This document shows, one piece after another, positions 43,133-55,291 of a DNA stretch of 64,000 nt. Where the stretch lies: assembly GCA_905221605.1 (NCBI GenBank), contig CAJNDS010002227.1, forward strand, positions 1 through 64,000, given 5' to 3'. The translations under genes were made by a program, and so were the position numbers. The DNA is from Symbiodinium natans. Its lineage: Eukaryota > Sar > Dinophyceae > Suessiales > Symbiodiniaceae. The notes under the pieces are model-generated. The model did no database searches. It had not been told where the DNA came from and saw nothing but the letters and a program-made list of their open reading frames with translations. How positions within the stretch are numbered: the first letter of the stretch is position 1; each line of letters begins with the position of its first letter.

Positions 43133-43591
43133 AGGGCAAGGCTTTGTTAGGGTGGTGCTGAAGAAGGACAGTCTTAAGCATAGAGCCGTGAGTTGCGCAG
43201 CAGCCGTATCAACCCTACACCCTAGACCCTACAGCCCTATAACCCTAAAACCCTAAACCCTAAAACCCTAAATCCTAAAACCCTAAAACCCTAACCCTAA
43301 AACCCTACATTTTAAATGGCCCTGAACCCCTTGACGTTCATAGTGCCCTGCATCCTAGAGCCTTTTCGCCGAAGCTGAGGGATTTGCCGGGCTGACCGTG
43401 GCGTTTGGAAGTTCCAGGGCTTTGCATCTCAGGTGTTTACAAGGTCTCATGAGGGTTTGTAAGGGTTCATCAGCTCTATGGAAACGCAAGGGCCCATCAT
43501 TGGGTTGAGGGTTTAGGGTTAGGGGTTAGGATTTAGGATTCAGGGATTCAGGGTTAAACCCTAACCCCAGCCCCCTCCCTTCGCCGGGCGC

Positions 43592-43642
43592 CTGGAGCTT
43601 ATGCGCTGTCGCTTGGTGCATTGAGAGCTCGCTTACGGTGGC
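43592..43642 (-). CDS. Candidate exon
   Basis: 51 bases reading ATVSELSMHQATAHKLQ between CACGCCAG| and CTCCAG|GCGCCC (GC donor). Confidence 0.3.
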
Positions 43643-44474
43643 CTGGCGTGCACTCCCCTTGAGGGTTTAGGGTTTAGGGTCCATGCACCCGAACAGGGTT
43701 CAGGGACTCCTAAACTCTCACTTAGAAGGGGAGGTGCATAAATTAGACCGGGCTCCGCTTGCCAGTGGTCTTTCATGCATGGGCGGAGGGTTTAGGGTTT
43801 GGGGTTTAGGGTAATCCAAGTGAACTGGTTGCGCCAAGGTTTGAAGGTTTTTGATCTACTGTTTATCGGGAAATATATCCTGTGCCCCTTGCAGCGTGTC
43901 CTGGCCAAGCAATAAAAACAACAAAAGTTAGTATCTTGTCTACCCCATCGACATCCACGAAACCCCAATGAACCGCGGCAAACTATGTTACTTCGGGACT
44001 TTCGGGGATGCGTGTGGGCGGTGTGAATCACCAGTGTGCAGCTTCAATGGCACGACTTCCAGAAATCTTTCCCCCCGGTGATTCAAGGATTCCAGAAAGA
44101 AAAGGCACGACTGAAGCAGGTACCGGTGGGGGTTGCTGTGTGGGGGTTAGGTTTCAGGGCTTTATGGCTTAGTGATTAGGATTCTCGGGCTTAGAGGTTT
44201 AGGGTTCAAGGCTAAGGCTTGCGGCCTTTGGGTTTGGATGGGCTTTGTGCTGTAAAAAGCTTCGGGATTGCGGGTGTTAAGCTCATAAGCCACAGGGCGC
44301 CTAAACCCTGTCAAACCCTGAGCAGCTCCAATGCCCGAGAGCCCTGAACCCCCTGCCTGGTTGCATCCCTTAAGCCTAAACACCTAAACCCTAAACCCTA
44401 AACCCTAAACCCCTAAACCCTAAACCCTAAACCCTAAACCCTAAACCCTAAACCCCAAGCCATGCCGGCACCAC

Positions 44475-44522
44475 CATCATCTTCCGGGTCACATCCTTGA
44501 TCTGCGACTGGAAGAGGTTCAC
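44475..44522 (-). CDS. Candidate exon
   Basis: 48 bases reading VNLFQSQIKDVTRKMM between CGCACGCAG| and ATGATG|GTGGTG. CCCTAAA lies to the left and degenerate TTCAGGG units (29-bp repeat gccgagggttcaggg...) lie to the right. Confidence 0.35.
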
Positions 44523-46866
44523 CTGCGTGCGGTCCGGGAGCCGAGGGTTCAGGGTTTGGGGGCTAAGGGCCGAGGGTTCAGGGTTTAGGGGCTAAGGGCC
44601 GAGGGTTCAGGGTTTAGGGTTTAGAGTACACGGCTTCAGAGGGAGTAGGTTGAGGGTTTCGGGGGTTTAGGAGTTTAGGGGGCTTAGGAGTGTCACGGGG
44701 TTAGGGTCAGGGGCTTATGTCGGGGACAAGTACAGATTTGCGGGATTGAGGGTTTAGGGCTTTTAGGTGTAAGGCCTGTGATTCTTTAGGTTGGCCTGTT
44801 AAACCGTCTGAAAACTATTCCTAGATAAGATCCGACTATATCAGAGAAGAGACCCAGGCCCTAATATAAGGGAACATCGAACAACAATCCCAGGGGGCTC
44901 AGGAATCCCAAGTGCCCACCTGCTTCGGGCCTCCTATGGACTTGGGCATGTGGGGGTTTAGGGTTTAGGGTTTAGGGTTTAGGGATTAGGGATTAGGGTT
45001 TAGGGTTTAGGGTTTATAAGTTCGCAATCTTGGGCTTGAAGATTAAGGTTCGGCGGAGAGGAGGGGGGAGGAGGGAGGGGTGCGTAAGCCCATCGGAGCC
45101 TCATAAAGCGACACCGCTAAGCCTCAAGACCCTCCAGCTCGTGGCTTCGATGTGCCAGGATCGAGAAGTGTTAGGGTTTAGGGTTTAGGGTTTAGGGTTT
45201 AGGGTTTCGGGTTTAGGGTTTAGGGCTTGCCGGGTTGAGCTTAACATTGAGCATCTCGCAGACAGAGCTTATGTACCAAGAGCTACAAGCCATGGAATTT
45301 AGTGCAGCAGCTCTGAAGCACGGCTGGGCTGCCCTCATCACGTGTCATTTCGAGAGCCTATAAGTACATCACTGCGAAGAGCGGGTACCTTACAGTTGAG
45401 GGACACATCCTACTCAGAAGCCCAATTGTAAACTGTACTTCTAAGCTCCCTACAAGTCCTCTAAGTAGGTCATAGGTAGACTTATAGCTAGGGTTCTAAG
45501 TGCCCGTGAACCTCCAAGTAGAGGGAGCCATATGAGAGCTCAGGATCTGAAGGCTCTTTTCTTGATTTGCAGGTACGCCGCGCAACATTCAGCTGGCACC
45601 TGCAGCTATCACGTGCTAGACCAGACCGTAACCTTAAACCTTAAACCCTAAACCCTAAACACTAAACCCGAAACCCGAAACCCTAAACCGCAAACCTTTC
45701 AACCCCCTTCAACATGGGAATCTCTGGGACTTGGATATAGGGTTCGGCTCAGAAGGGGCCAAGGTTTCAACCCATCCACCCTGGCGCCTTGGGTGGAAGC
45801 CCCTTTTTAGGGTTCACGATTTAGGCTGGTTGGGTTTAGAGTTTAGGGTTTAGGTAGGGTTATAGCTCTAAGGGTTTATAGGGCTTATAGGGTTTAGGGT
45901 CCAACAATGGAGGCACGTGTGCAACTTTTAAGTGTAGCTTACTCTGCGCGGAAGCGAAACAGGGACCATGCAGAGAACTACAGTTTCCCCAAAATACCCT
46001 TATAAACCTTGAACCTTCAAATAATAAACTTAAAACCATAAGCTCCGCAACCCCTAAAATTTCAAAATTCACAAGCTCTAAGCCCTGAGCCCTCAGCCCT
46101 AATCCCTGAGCCTTAAGCCTGAAGCCCGAAGCCTTACAAGCCCTAAGCCCGAAAAGCCTGAAACCATAAAACCCTAAAACCCCAAGCCCTAAGACCTAAG
46201 CCCTCCCCGAGGGTTCTGATAGCAGCCACGGTGGTGAGACGCAAGCCTTTCAGGCCACAACTATGCCTCTCAAAGGCGGGAGTTCAGCCAGTTCAAGGAA
46301 CTCTGCAATGGGTTTAGGGTTTAGGGTTTAGGGTTTAGGGTTTAGGGTTTAGGGTGTACTGGTAACTTGGTCGGCACTGGCTGAGTCCTGTACAGCCCAG
46401 GCAGGCACGGTAGCCTGGAAAATCACTACACCTATAAACTGCCCTCCCATATGCTCTACCCTGCTCTCTTGCCAACACTTCCCCTAAACCCTAAACCCTA
46501 AACCCTAAACCCTAAGCCCGAAACCCTAAACCCTAAACCTTGGCAAGGGGAGAGCGTACGGGATCCGTGTCGATCACAATTCACTCCACCTGCTTTGAGC
46601 AGGGAGTCGTCACTTTTGCATTCTGGGCATTGTCATGTGAGACGAGCCGCGCCAGGAGGGGTCCGAGAGCCCTAAACCCCAAACCCAAAACTTAGGGTTC
46701 AGGGTTTAGGGTTTAGGGTTTAGGGTTCAGGGTTTAGGGTTTAGGGTTTAGGGTTCAGGGTTTAGAGTTTGGGATGCCTTGCCTCTAAACCCCAAAAAGC
46801 CAAACCCGAAACCCGAAACCCTAAACCCTAAACCCTCCACACAAGAAAATAAGGTGATGGACTCAC

Positions 46867-46923
46867 TGTGCTTGAAGGCACAAGTTTTCACGTATGTCTC
46901 GGATGTCGTTCTGTCCGGGGACG
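46867..46923 (-). CDS. Candidate exon with GTGAGT donor
   Basis: 57 bases. The central frame reads SPDRTTSETYVKTCAFKH. The acceptor is GACCCAG and the donor is CACA|GTGAGT, a full match to the common donor consensus. The opposite strand is also open here. Confidence 0.35.
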
Positions 46924-47405
46924 CTGGGTCACGAGACCCAGCACACCCGAAAAGGAGGAAGACCTGTTAGGGTTTAGGGTTTAGGGCTCACCCTAAAGCA
47001 TCCTTCGCGTTGGTCTATCATAAAGAAAAAGTCTTCATGCGCGAAACGGCCCCAAAGGCCGAAGCTTATAGGGTCCTTAAGCGACTGCTAGGGAACCTTT
47101 GGGAAACTTAGGGAGTAGTGGGGAGTAGTGGGGGCCCTGGGGTTAGATACCCCCCCTTTAACCCCTCCCTTAGAACCCTATAAACAGCAACAACAAGAGC
47201 AGGTACAAGCAACAGGATGGCCCAATCCCCCCCCTCCCCCCCTCAAACATACCATGACTCATGATAAGCTCTAAACCCCCCAATCCCCCCCCCTTCCCCC
47301 TAAACCCAACCTCCCCTTAACCGCCCAAAACCGCCCAAAACCCCCCCTAAACCACCTAAACCCTAAATCAACGAAAGCGGTTTAGGTTTGGGACTCTGCA
47401 GTCAC

Positions 47406-47471
47406 CTGACTAGGAGGCAATGGCAGGCTCGGGGTCAAGGGTGCAATGCCGCCAAAGCTCGAGTTTGGGAT
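47406..47471 (-). CDS. Candidate exon
   Basis: 66 bases reading IPNSSFGGIAPLTPSLPLPP then SQ, between AACCCTCAG| and AGTCAG|GTGACT. The acceptor AG lies inside a telomere-like unit, so the repeat itself would supply the 3' splice site. Confidence 0.38.
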
Positions 47472-47619
47472 CTGAGGGTTGAAGGGATTACTGCCAATGG
47501 GTTTACGGTTCAGGGTGTTAGGGGTCTAGGGTTTCGGGGTTTAGTGGTTTCGGGTGTTAGGGTTGTGGGTTTAGAAGTCTTGCGCCAATATCACTGGGCG
47601 TAGGGTTTTGAGGGGGCTC

Positions 47620-47693
47620 CTGACAGCTCGTGCGCAGACCGTGCAAGGCCCCACTGGCTCTCACAGAAAGGCAGGCGAGCCTCTCAAGGTTGA
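47620..47693 (-). CDS. Candidate exon
   Basis: 74 bases, frame NLERLACLSVRASGALHGLR then TSCQ. The acceptor is TTGCGGAG and the donor is TGTCAG|GAGCCC (GA type). Confidence 0.33.
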
Positions 47694-47877
47694 CTCCGCA
47701 AACCCAGAAGGGTTTAGGGTTTGGGTTGAGGGTTAGTGTTATGGTTTAGGGTTTAGGGTTTTGGATTTAGGATTTAGGGGGTTGGGGGTTTAGGGTTTAG
47801 GGTTTAGGGTTTACAAAGCCAGGGGCTGCGGACAAAATTGTTGATTTGGGGCTTGGGTGAGATCGGCGCGGGCTTAC

Positions 47878-47928
47878 AGCTTGGTGTTCAGCGCTTGTAA
47901 GGTCCCAGAGGAGCAGGAAGCCCAGCAT
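47878..47928 (-). CDS. Candidate first exon, signal-peptide-like
   Basis: An ATG at 47928 reads MLGFLLLWDLTSAEHQA, a short hydrophobic leader, and ends at a strong donor GCT|GTAAGC in phase 0. It could start a secreted or membrane protein whose later exons lie to the left. The next candidate exon (47693) does not match in phase. Confidence 0.35.
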
Positions 47929-48429
47929 TATGGAATACTATACTAGTATGAAACTAGAAGCATAGAGGTTTGTCATGGGGAATCATGTATAGTACTATTA
48001 CTATAACAATATACAAGGATAGCCCTTAAAGCCCTTTGAACACATTCCGAAATATGATCCTCTTTAACCCAATAAGGCAAAATATAAAATGCCCCAAGAC
48101 CCCACCCAGCACACCCCCCAAACCCACCCTAAACCCTAAACCCTAAACCCTAAACCCTAAACCCTAAACCCTAAACCCTAAACCCTAAAGAGCCAGATGC
48201 CAAGCTCTGTCAGTGGCTTCGGGAAAGACCGAATCTGCCCTGAAGACTGAGACTCTAAAACTCTGGAACCCTGAACCAGAAGCACAGACCTTGTAGGGCT
48301 TGTTTAGGGTTTAGGGTTTAGAGTTTAGGGTTTATAGTTTATAGGGTTCTTAGGGGAGGCACAATGACAAGACATGGAACAAAACCTTAAGCTCACAGCA
48401 GCACGACTGAAAAGCCCCCCGGCCCGCCC

Positions 48430-48996
48430 TCAGCCTTCATCGCAAGAGACCCCTCAACTTTGAACCCCTCATGCCCTGAATCTTGAACCCGCAAATCCTA
48501 AACCTTGAAGCCCTAGAACCCCGAAACCTTAAACTTTGACCCCCAAAACCCCAAACCCCCAAAACGCGAAATTAAAGCCCAAAACCCCCAACCCCAAAAC
48601 CCTCATTCCTGGAATGCCTAAAGGCTAGACCCCCAAACCCTAAACCCAAGACCCCACAACCCCAAACCCTACACCCTGAAACCCTAAACTGAAAACCCTG
48701 CAGCCCTGAACGCCTCAAGCCCCTAACACTAAACCCTAAACCCTTGAACACTCAGAATCCTCAAAACCCTCAAAACCCTTAGACCCTAAAACCCAAACCC
48801 TAAGCCCTGGACTCCTCGAGCCCTCAACCCCTACACCCGACACACCTAAACCCATAAAACCTAACTCCTAGACTCCTAAACCATACACCCTAAACCCCCT
48901 AACTCCCCAAGCCCGAGACTCCGAAACCCCTAAACCCTAAACCCCAAACCCCCCAAACCCCCAATCCCACCCCCCCCCCCCCCCCCCCCACCCACC

Positions 48997-49027
<31 letters not shown>

Positions 49028-49080
49028 AAGAATAATACAACCTAAACCCTAAATCCCTAAGCCCTAAACCCTAAAATGGC
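48430..49080. repeat. Long degenerate CCCTAAA block with poly-C tracts
   Basis: About 650 bp of heavily diverged CCCTAAA units (ccctgaaccc, ccccaaaccc, cctaaactcc), with C homopolymers at 48967-49017. The left end overlaps a candidate first exon (48440-48398, MKAEGGPGAFQSCC, donor GTGAGC). Confidence 0.75.
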
Positions 49081-49364
49081 AGTATACATACATATACATA
49101 CACATATATATATATATGTAGATATATACAGATATGTATAGCAAACAAAGTGCGAGGCCTTCCTCGGGCAAGAATGGCCAGTGCGGCGCTCTAAAGGACC
49201 GGCTTCGAGGCGCGGTCCTGACAGATGCGAGCACCACATTTCTAGGGAGGTGCGTAGGGTTTAGGGTTTTGGGTTTAGGGTTTAGGGTTTGGGGTTTAGG
49301 GTTTAGGGTTTGGGGTTTAGGGTATAGGGTTTAGGGTTTAGGGTGTAGGGTTTAGGTTTCGTGT

Positions 49365-49560
49365 TTAGAGAAACAGTAACATACAGAGTAAGGAATGTTG
49401 GTATCTTCGGAATGCGCAACTTGGCTTGTATGCGTCGGCTAGCGAACACACAAAGAGTGTATGAAACACTGTACCAGAAAGCCCCGATAATCTGCAAAAT
49501 GCACCCCGACAAGGAAAATCAGGAAACGTTCAGGATCATTATAGCTTGCTTCACTAAAGG
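49365..49560 (+). CDS. Candidate coding island on the plus strand
   Basis: The plus-strand frame reads ETVTYRVRNVGIFGMRNLAC and later HPDKENQETFRIIIACFTKG, of good protein-like composition. Unlike most islands, it has TTTAGGG on its left and CCCTAAA on its right, the mirror of the minus-strand cases. The minus strand is also open and hydrophobic, so the strand is not certain. Confidence 0.3.
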
Positions 49561-50025
49561 GAGCTGGAGGGGCCCTAAACCCTAAACCCTAAACCCTAAA
49601 CCCTAAACCCTAAACCCTAAACCCTAAACCCTAAACCCTAAACCCTAAACCCTAAACCCTAAACCCTAAACCCTAAACCCTAAACCCTAAACCCTAAACT
49701 AAACCCTAAACCCTAAAACCCGTTGAGGGTCTAAGGTTTAGGGTTTCTTATGGCCGCGAGTCCTTCTCAGCCAGCTGCAGGGGCGGCAGGAAGCGGCCGG
49801 AGCTGGATGTCCTAAGGCTCCTACAAGCCCTATAGGGTTTCGGGTTTTAGGGTTTTAGGGTTTAGGGTTTAGTAAGGGTTTATAAATAGGGTTTAGGGTT
49901 TAGGGTTTAGGGTTTAGGGTTTAGGGTTTAGGGTTTAGGGTTTAGGGTTTAGGGTTTAGGGTACCTTGTTCTGCCCCTCTCAGCTCGTGGGATGCGTGCC
50001 TGCTGCCCCTCAGACAGTCACCTAC

Positions 50026-50130
50026 CTCAGTGTTGGCCTGATAAACTGAGCAAAAGTCCCTGAAAAGCCCGAAAAAAACCCTAGGGCCAGCCAGATTCCT
50101 TCTCGTTTTGTCGCTCGGGCCCTCGGACAT
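50026..50130 (-). CDS. Candidate exon with GTAGGT donor
   Basis: An ATG at 50130 reads MSEGPSDKTRRNLAGPRVFF and later DFCSVYQANTE, ending at ACTGAG|GTAGGT. It could start at the ATG or at an internal acceptor CTTTTCAG. Both flanks are TTTAGGG arrays on the plus strand. Confidence 0.38.
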
Positions 50131-50254
50131 CGCAGAGGTCAGAGGTAGGGGTTTAGGGTTTAGGGTTTAGGGTTTAGGGTTTAGGGTTTAGGGTTTAGGG
50201 TTTAGGGTTTAGGGTTTAGGGTTTAGGGGAGACGCAACCCCGGCACTCAAACCC

Positions 50255-50394
50255 GAGGGCCATTCATTGCCGCGTGTCTTCAGCGGCACGTACTGGCCAT
50301 CGACGACCTTCCACCGAGGGAGACTGGCAACCTGATTCAAGATGGGGCTGGGGAAAAGGTCGGCTTGAAGGTTTCTGAGGTCACTACATGTCAC
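50255..50394 (-). CDS. Candidate exon
   Basis: The frame reads DLRNLQADLFPSPILNQVAS then LPRWKVVDGQYVPLKTRG, to a donor-like CTCGG|GTTTGAG near 50255. The segment is protein-like and lies between a TTTAGGG array and a unique AT-rich stretch. The exact 5' border is unclear (TTTCCCCAG or AATCAG are possible acceptors). Confidence 0.38.
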
Positions 50395-50549
50395 TACAAT
50401 TCGAATAGTCTACGATTTGAGTATTACACCATTTTTAGATACTGGACCCGTAAGCAGGGAACGGTCGTAATTAAGCCCAACGAAACCCCGAAACTCGAGT
50501 CCTGCCACAGTAGAGGAACTCAAAACATAAACCCCTCCCAGCCCTAAGC

Positions 50550-50735
50550 CCTTTGATTGGCGGCCCTCCAGCACACCTCGGTGTCATCGCACACAGTCGA
50601 GGGCGTATCCGGCCGGTTCCAAGTGGCCTGGGAGTGTTGAAGGTTCTGGGTTCGTACGCCGTGCGCGATTGAAGGCTGAGATATCGCTTCAAGGTCAATT
50701 GCCCCCACAGCGCAGAAGATATCCACAAATCCGAC
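50550..50735 (-). CDS. Candidate exon, longest island frame
   Basis: About 60 codons read FVDIFCAVGAIDLEAISQPS, IAHGVRTQNLQHSQATWNRP and DTPSTVCDDTEVCWRAA. The upstream side is a degenerate telomere-like repeat whose GGTTAG|GG could be the acceptor. This is among the more protein-like islands, and its length makes chance openness less likely. Confidence 0.42.
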
Positions 50736-50905
50736 CACCCTAACCCTGTAACCCTGTAAACGCTGTAGAGCCTGTAAACCCTGTAAACCCTGTAAACCCA
50801 GGACCCTAAACCCTAAACCCCTAACCCGACATTCCGAGATGCACTTGGCGGAAGGTTTTGGAAAGGGGCGTGCCGGGTACGGGGGTGATTGGACTGTGCA
50901 CTCAC

Positions 50906-50967
50906 AGCCCGTAAGAAGACACTGAACCGGGAGATCCAAGCCACCGACAGCTCAACCCAACAAGCAC
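50906..50967 (-). CDS. Candidate exon with GTGAGT donor
   Basis: 62 bases reading VLVGLSCRWLGSPGSVSSYG, from GAAAAG| to GGGCT|GTGAGT. The open frame extends five codons further upstream. Confidence 0.36.
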
Positions 50968-52734
50968 CTTTTCAAAAGCCGCAGATGATAGGGTTTAGGG
51001 TTTAGGGTTTAGGGTCTAGGGTCTAGGGTTTAGGGTTTAGGGTTTAGGGTTTCGGGTCTTCCGAGGCTCCCGGCGGAACTTGGAACATCGCTCCGCTGCC
51101 ACGGCGGCTTTAGCCACGAAGGCGTAGTGGGCCGCCTGAGTCTTATGGGGCTTGGGGGTTTGGGGGGTTTAGGGTTTAGGGCTAGCTTAGGTCCAGCGGG
51201 GTTTTGGGGGGTTTAGGGTTTAGGGCTAGCTAGGGTTTAGGGCTAGCTATAAGGTGCAGGGGGGGTTTTGGAGGTTTTCGGGTTAAGGGCTACCTGAGAC
51301 CGGCAAGGTTGCACCTTGAAGGGTTTGGGGTTTAGGGTTTAGGGCCAAAAGCTAAATTTCAAATCTTAAGTTGCGAAGCAAACTTTACCGGCTGGGGGCC
51401 TGTGGCTTTTCTACAAGGCTCCATATAATTAGGGCTTTGGGTACCCCTAAAACCCTCCAACCCTAAAATTCCTGAATCCATCCCCTGAACCCCAAACCCC
51501 AAACCCCAAACCCTAAAGCCTAAACACGAAACCCGAAACCCTAAACCCTATAAACCCCAACCCTCCCGCCATGAGCTCCCGGCCCACTGCCGGGCCGCGC
51601 CCGGGCGAAGGAGCCACTGCGGCTCTGGCGACTGGACTCCAGAGCCTGTCGCTTGGTTCGAGTTTAGGGTGTAGGGTTTAGGGTTTGGGGTTTAGGGTTT
51701 AGGGTTTAGCGTTTAGGGTTTAGGGTTTACGGTTTAGGGCTTAGGGCCACCGACCCCAAAACGCCGTGGGACCTCCTGGGACCTCCCTAGGATCCCTCCT
51801 GAGACTCCCGTGGGACCCTGCTGAACACTTTCTGGAAACCCCCCCCTTCACAGGCCTCTAAACCTCCAAAACCTCTTCACCAGTTTAACTGCCTGGGACT
51901 CTACACCCTGTTCTCCCGGAGGCACTTAAATTTTAGGGTTTAGGGTGAGGTTCAGGGGTTCAGGATGTTTGAACTTCTGGGGTTTCACAAGAAGCTCAAT
52001 CAGTTCCCCTAGTGTTCTGGGGTTTAGGGTGTTTAGGGCTGTTCTGGGGTTTTCGGGGTTTAAGGGTGTTTAAGGTTTGGGCTTAAGGGTGTTTTGGGGG
52101 AAAGGCGTAAAGGGGCGTTTAGCGTTTCAAGGTTTTAGGGGTTTCGGTGTGTCTTTATAGATGGGTTTTAGGGTGTGAGGGGGTTTTGAGGCTTCGGGAC
52201 TTTAAGGTGTTCTAGGGCGTTTCGGTTTCAGTGCTTCAGAAGCGTTAGGGTGTTTAAGGGTGTTTAGGGTTTGAAAGTTTTGGGGCTCAGGGTGTTTAAG
52301 GTGTTGGGGTTTAAGGGCTTTCGGGCATCAGAGTTTTAGGGCTTCGGGTTTGAAGGGTTTTTTTTGGTTTTAGGGCAGTGCTATGCAGTGCTGCAGGGCC
52401 TTAGGTGCAGAAGTGGTGCAGAGTTAGTTTCTTTTGGCTTGGATTGTTAGGGGCTTTAGGGCATTGGGGTTTTAGCATTCAGCGTTGAGGGTTCAGGTTC
52501 TCTCGGGTAGCAGGGAGCAAAGGGAATAATTAGCAATAACAGGAATAATGAAACCAGCTTGGGGTCAAATCACCCGAAAACCCCGAACCCAGGGTGGAAG
52601 TTCGTGGAAGGAGTGTAGGCCCCAAGCCCCCCCCAAACCCCTAAACCCTAAACCATTCTAGGCCATTAGCAGAGGCACCTCTTCAGGAAGAGGGGAGGCC
52701 CTTTTCCTGTTGTTCCCTAATGTGCCCCAAAACC

Positions 52735-53512
52735 GAGCATCATGAGCATCAGCCGCGGGCCCTCTCACATCAGGCCCGCCCCCCAGGCCAAGCATCAAGA
52801 GCATCAGCCGCTGGCCCTCTCACATTAGGCCCGTGCCAGGCCAAGCATCATGAGCATCAGCCGCAGGCCCTCTCACATCAGGCCCGCCCGGAGCCCTCTC
52901 ACATCAGGCCCGCCCCCCAGGCCAAGCATCAAGAGCATCAGCCGCTGGCCCTCTCACATTGGGCCACGCCAGGCCAAGCATCATGAGCATCAGCCGCAGG
53001 CCCTCTCACATCAGGCCCGCCCGGAGCCAAGCATCATGAGCATCAGCCGCGGGCCCTCTCACATCAGGCCCGCCCCCCAGGCCAAGCATCAAGAGCATCA
53101 GCTGCTGGCCCTCTCACATTGGGCCACGCCAGGCCAAGCATCATGAGCATCAGCCGCAGGCCCTCTCACATCAGGCCCGCCTGGAGCCAAGCATCATGAG
53201 CATCAGCCGCGGGCCCTCTCACATCAGGCCCGCCCCCCAGGCCAAGCATCATGAGCATCAGCTGCTGGCCCTCTCACATTGGGCACGCGCCAGGCCAAGC
53301 ATCATGAGCATCAGCCGCCGGCCCTTTCACATCAGGCCCGCCCAGAGCCAAGCATCAGGAGCATCAGCCGCGGGCCCTCTCAGGAGCATCAGCCATGGGC
53401 CTGCTCGCATCAGGCCCGTCCCAAGCATCAGGCCCACCCCCAACTCTCATCGGGTCTGTCATGGGCCCTCTCACATCAGGCCACCCCAAGCCAAGCATCC
53501 TGAGCAACTGCC
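52735..53512. repeat. Minisatellite, unit about 53-60 bp, about 13 copies
   Basis: Each unit contains agcatcatgagcatcagccg, then cgggccctctcacatcaggc and a C-rich spacer. Variants (tgctggccctctcacattgg) alternate with the main type, giving a two-unit pattern. Open frames run through it because of composition. No gene is called. Confidence 0.9.
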
Positions 53513-53714
53513 AACCCTAAACACTAATCCTTAAACCCTCAATCCTAAACGCTAGCCCTAAACCCTAAACCCCAAATCGGCCCTGATCCCTTATCCCTAT
53601 AACCCTAAACCCTAAACCTTCCCAAATATCTGTGGGGCCTCCCGTGGCAGCGGTGGAACGACTGGGCTCATCGCCACCTGCGCGGCACTTTTGGTGGCCT
53701 CTGAAACCCTTCGG

Positions 53715-53778
53715 GTTTAGGGTTAGGGTTTAGGGTTTAGGGTTTAGGGTTTAGGGTTTAGGGTTTAGGGTTTAGGGT

Positions 53779-53866
<88 letters not shown>

Positions 53867-54030
53867 GGTTTAGGGTTCTTTAGAGTTTGGGATGTTTAGG
53901 GCTTTAGGGTTTCTGTAGGCTTTGGGTTTTTAGGCTTCGGGTTGCTAGGGTTTGGGACGGGATTTAGGCTTTTTGGGGTTTGGGGTTTGGGGTTTAGGTT
54001 TTAGGGTTTAGGGTTTAGGGTCTGGGCCCT
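53715..54030. repeat. TTTAGGG array passing into a GGGTTGA array
   Basis: Perfect TTTAGGG units to about 53778 are followed by about 13 consecutive gggttga units (to 53868) and then degenerate units. The point variant has been amplified as a block. Confidence 0.9.
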
Positions 54031-54624
54031 AGCATACCCTGACTTGACTTGTTCTAAACCCAAACGATTATAGAAACATAGTAAAGCGTAGAGCTAACAG
54101 CATAAAGACCTAATTCTCGTTTTTCTCTGTTATTGTTGTTCATGTACTGTTATTTGGGGGGAGGGGGGGGAGGGGTGGGAGGGGTGGGGGGGGGGGGGGC
54201 CTGAACCCTAAACCCCCTAAAGCCTAAACCCTACACCCTAAACTTTGGGGGGGGTGAGGGGAGGGTTAAGGGCTCCCAATGCCCTCTTCGTCTCCTTTTG
54301 GGGAAAGGCGAGTCGCTAAACTTGTTTAGGGTTCAGGGTTCAGGGTTCAGGGTTCAGGGTTCAGGGTTGAGGGTTTAGGGTTTAGGGTTTAGGGTTTAGG
54401 GCTGAGGGCTTAGGGTTTCGGGTTTAGGGTTTGCTGCTCTTCGCAGAGGCCGGACCATTGCGTGAAAGGGAGTGAAAGGGTTTAGAGTTTGGGCGCTTTG
54501 ACTCCTCGAAACTTTCATCAACCTGAACCACCCTACACCCGAGAAGCCTAAACCCTCCCTCACCCCTCACCCCAAAGCCCTGAACCCTCAGCCCTAAACC
54601 CTAAACCCTAAAACTCCTCCAGGG

Positions 54625-54702
54625 CCCCCCGGCCGCGGCTGCTTCGAAGCCGGGAGCGACCGGCGCCGCGCTGGGGGAGGAGGAGTAGCCGGAGTATCCG
54701 CC
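54625..54702 (-). CDS. Candidate exon beside a duplicated splice site
   Basis: The frame reads GGYSGYSSSPSAAPVAPGFE and then AAAAGG from the acceptor CCATCAG|GG. The first 11 bases of the exon and the preceding CCATCAG are duplicated on the far side of a TTTAGGG array (see 54692-54776). Confidence 0.36.
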
Positions 54703-54776
54703 CTGATGGGATTTGGGGGTTTAGGGTTTAGGGTTTAGGGTTTAGGGTTTAGGCTTTAGAGTATCCGCCCTGATGG
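54692..54776. mobile_element. TTTAGGG insert flanked by 18-bp direct repeats
   Basis: gagtatccgccctgatgg occurs at 54692-54709 and again at 54759-54776. The 49 bp between consist almost only of tttaggg units. A perfect 18-bp duplication fits a target-site duplication created when the array was inserted. On the minus strand each copy contains CATCAG|GG. Confidence 0.65.
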
Positions 54777-55246
54777 AGAGGGCTTTGGAGAAACTAGTTG
54801 GGGTTTAGGGCTTGGGGTCAGGGTTTTGGGGTTTAGGGGTTGGGGTTTAGGGTTCGGGGTTTGGGGTTTAGAGTTTATGGTTTGGGGTTTAGGGCTTGGA
54901 GTTTAGGGTTTGGGGGTTTAGGGTTTTGGGCCTTGGGGTTGAGGATTTAGGTTATGACTCACAGGAGTGAGGGAAACTTGTGGGTTAAGCGCTGAAAGCG
55001 CTCAGGTTTCCGCCGGTTTCAATTTCAGGCAGCGGCATGACCTCTCTGATCATGTGTGCAGCTAGCCCTAAACCCTAAACCCTAAACCCTGAACCCTGAA
55101 CCCTGAACCCTGAACCCCGAACCCTAAACCCTAAACCCTAAACCCTAAACCCTAAACCCTAAACCCTAAACCCTAAACCCTAAACCCTGAACCCTAAACC
55201 CTAAACCCTAGCTAGTCACAACTGGGGTTTAGGGTTCAGGGCCTAC

Positions 55247-55291
55247 CTGTACGAGAATCAGGTGAACATAGTTGGCTCCCTTTAGTACCCG
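55247..55291 (-). CDS. Candidate exon with strong splice sites on both sides
   Basis: 45 bases reading RVLKGANYVHLILVQ. The acceptor has a T-rich lead (GGCATTTTGCTTCAG) and the donor is GTACAG|GTAGGC. CCCTAAA and TTTAGGG arrays lie close on both sides. Confidence 0.42.

Noticed and set aside
52720-53534. Several Ser/Ile/His/Pro-rich plus frames
   Set aside because: They translate the 53-60-bp minisatellite; the pattern follows the repeat, and units are not multiples of three throughout.
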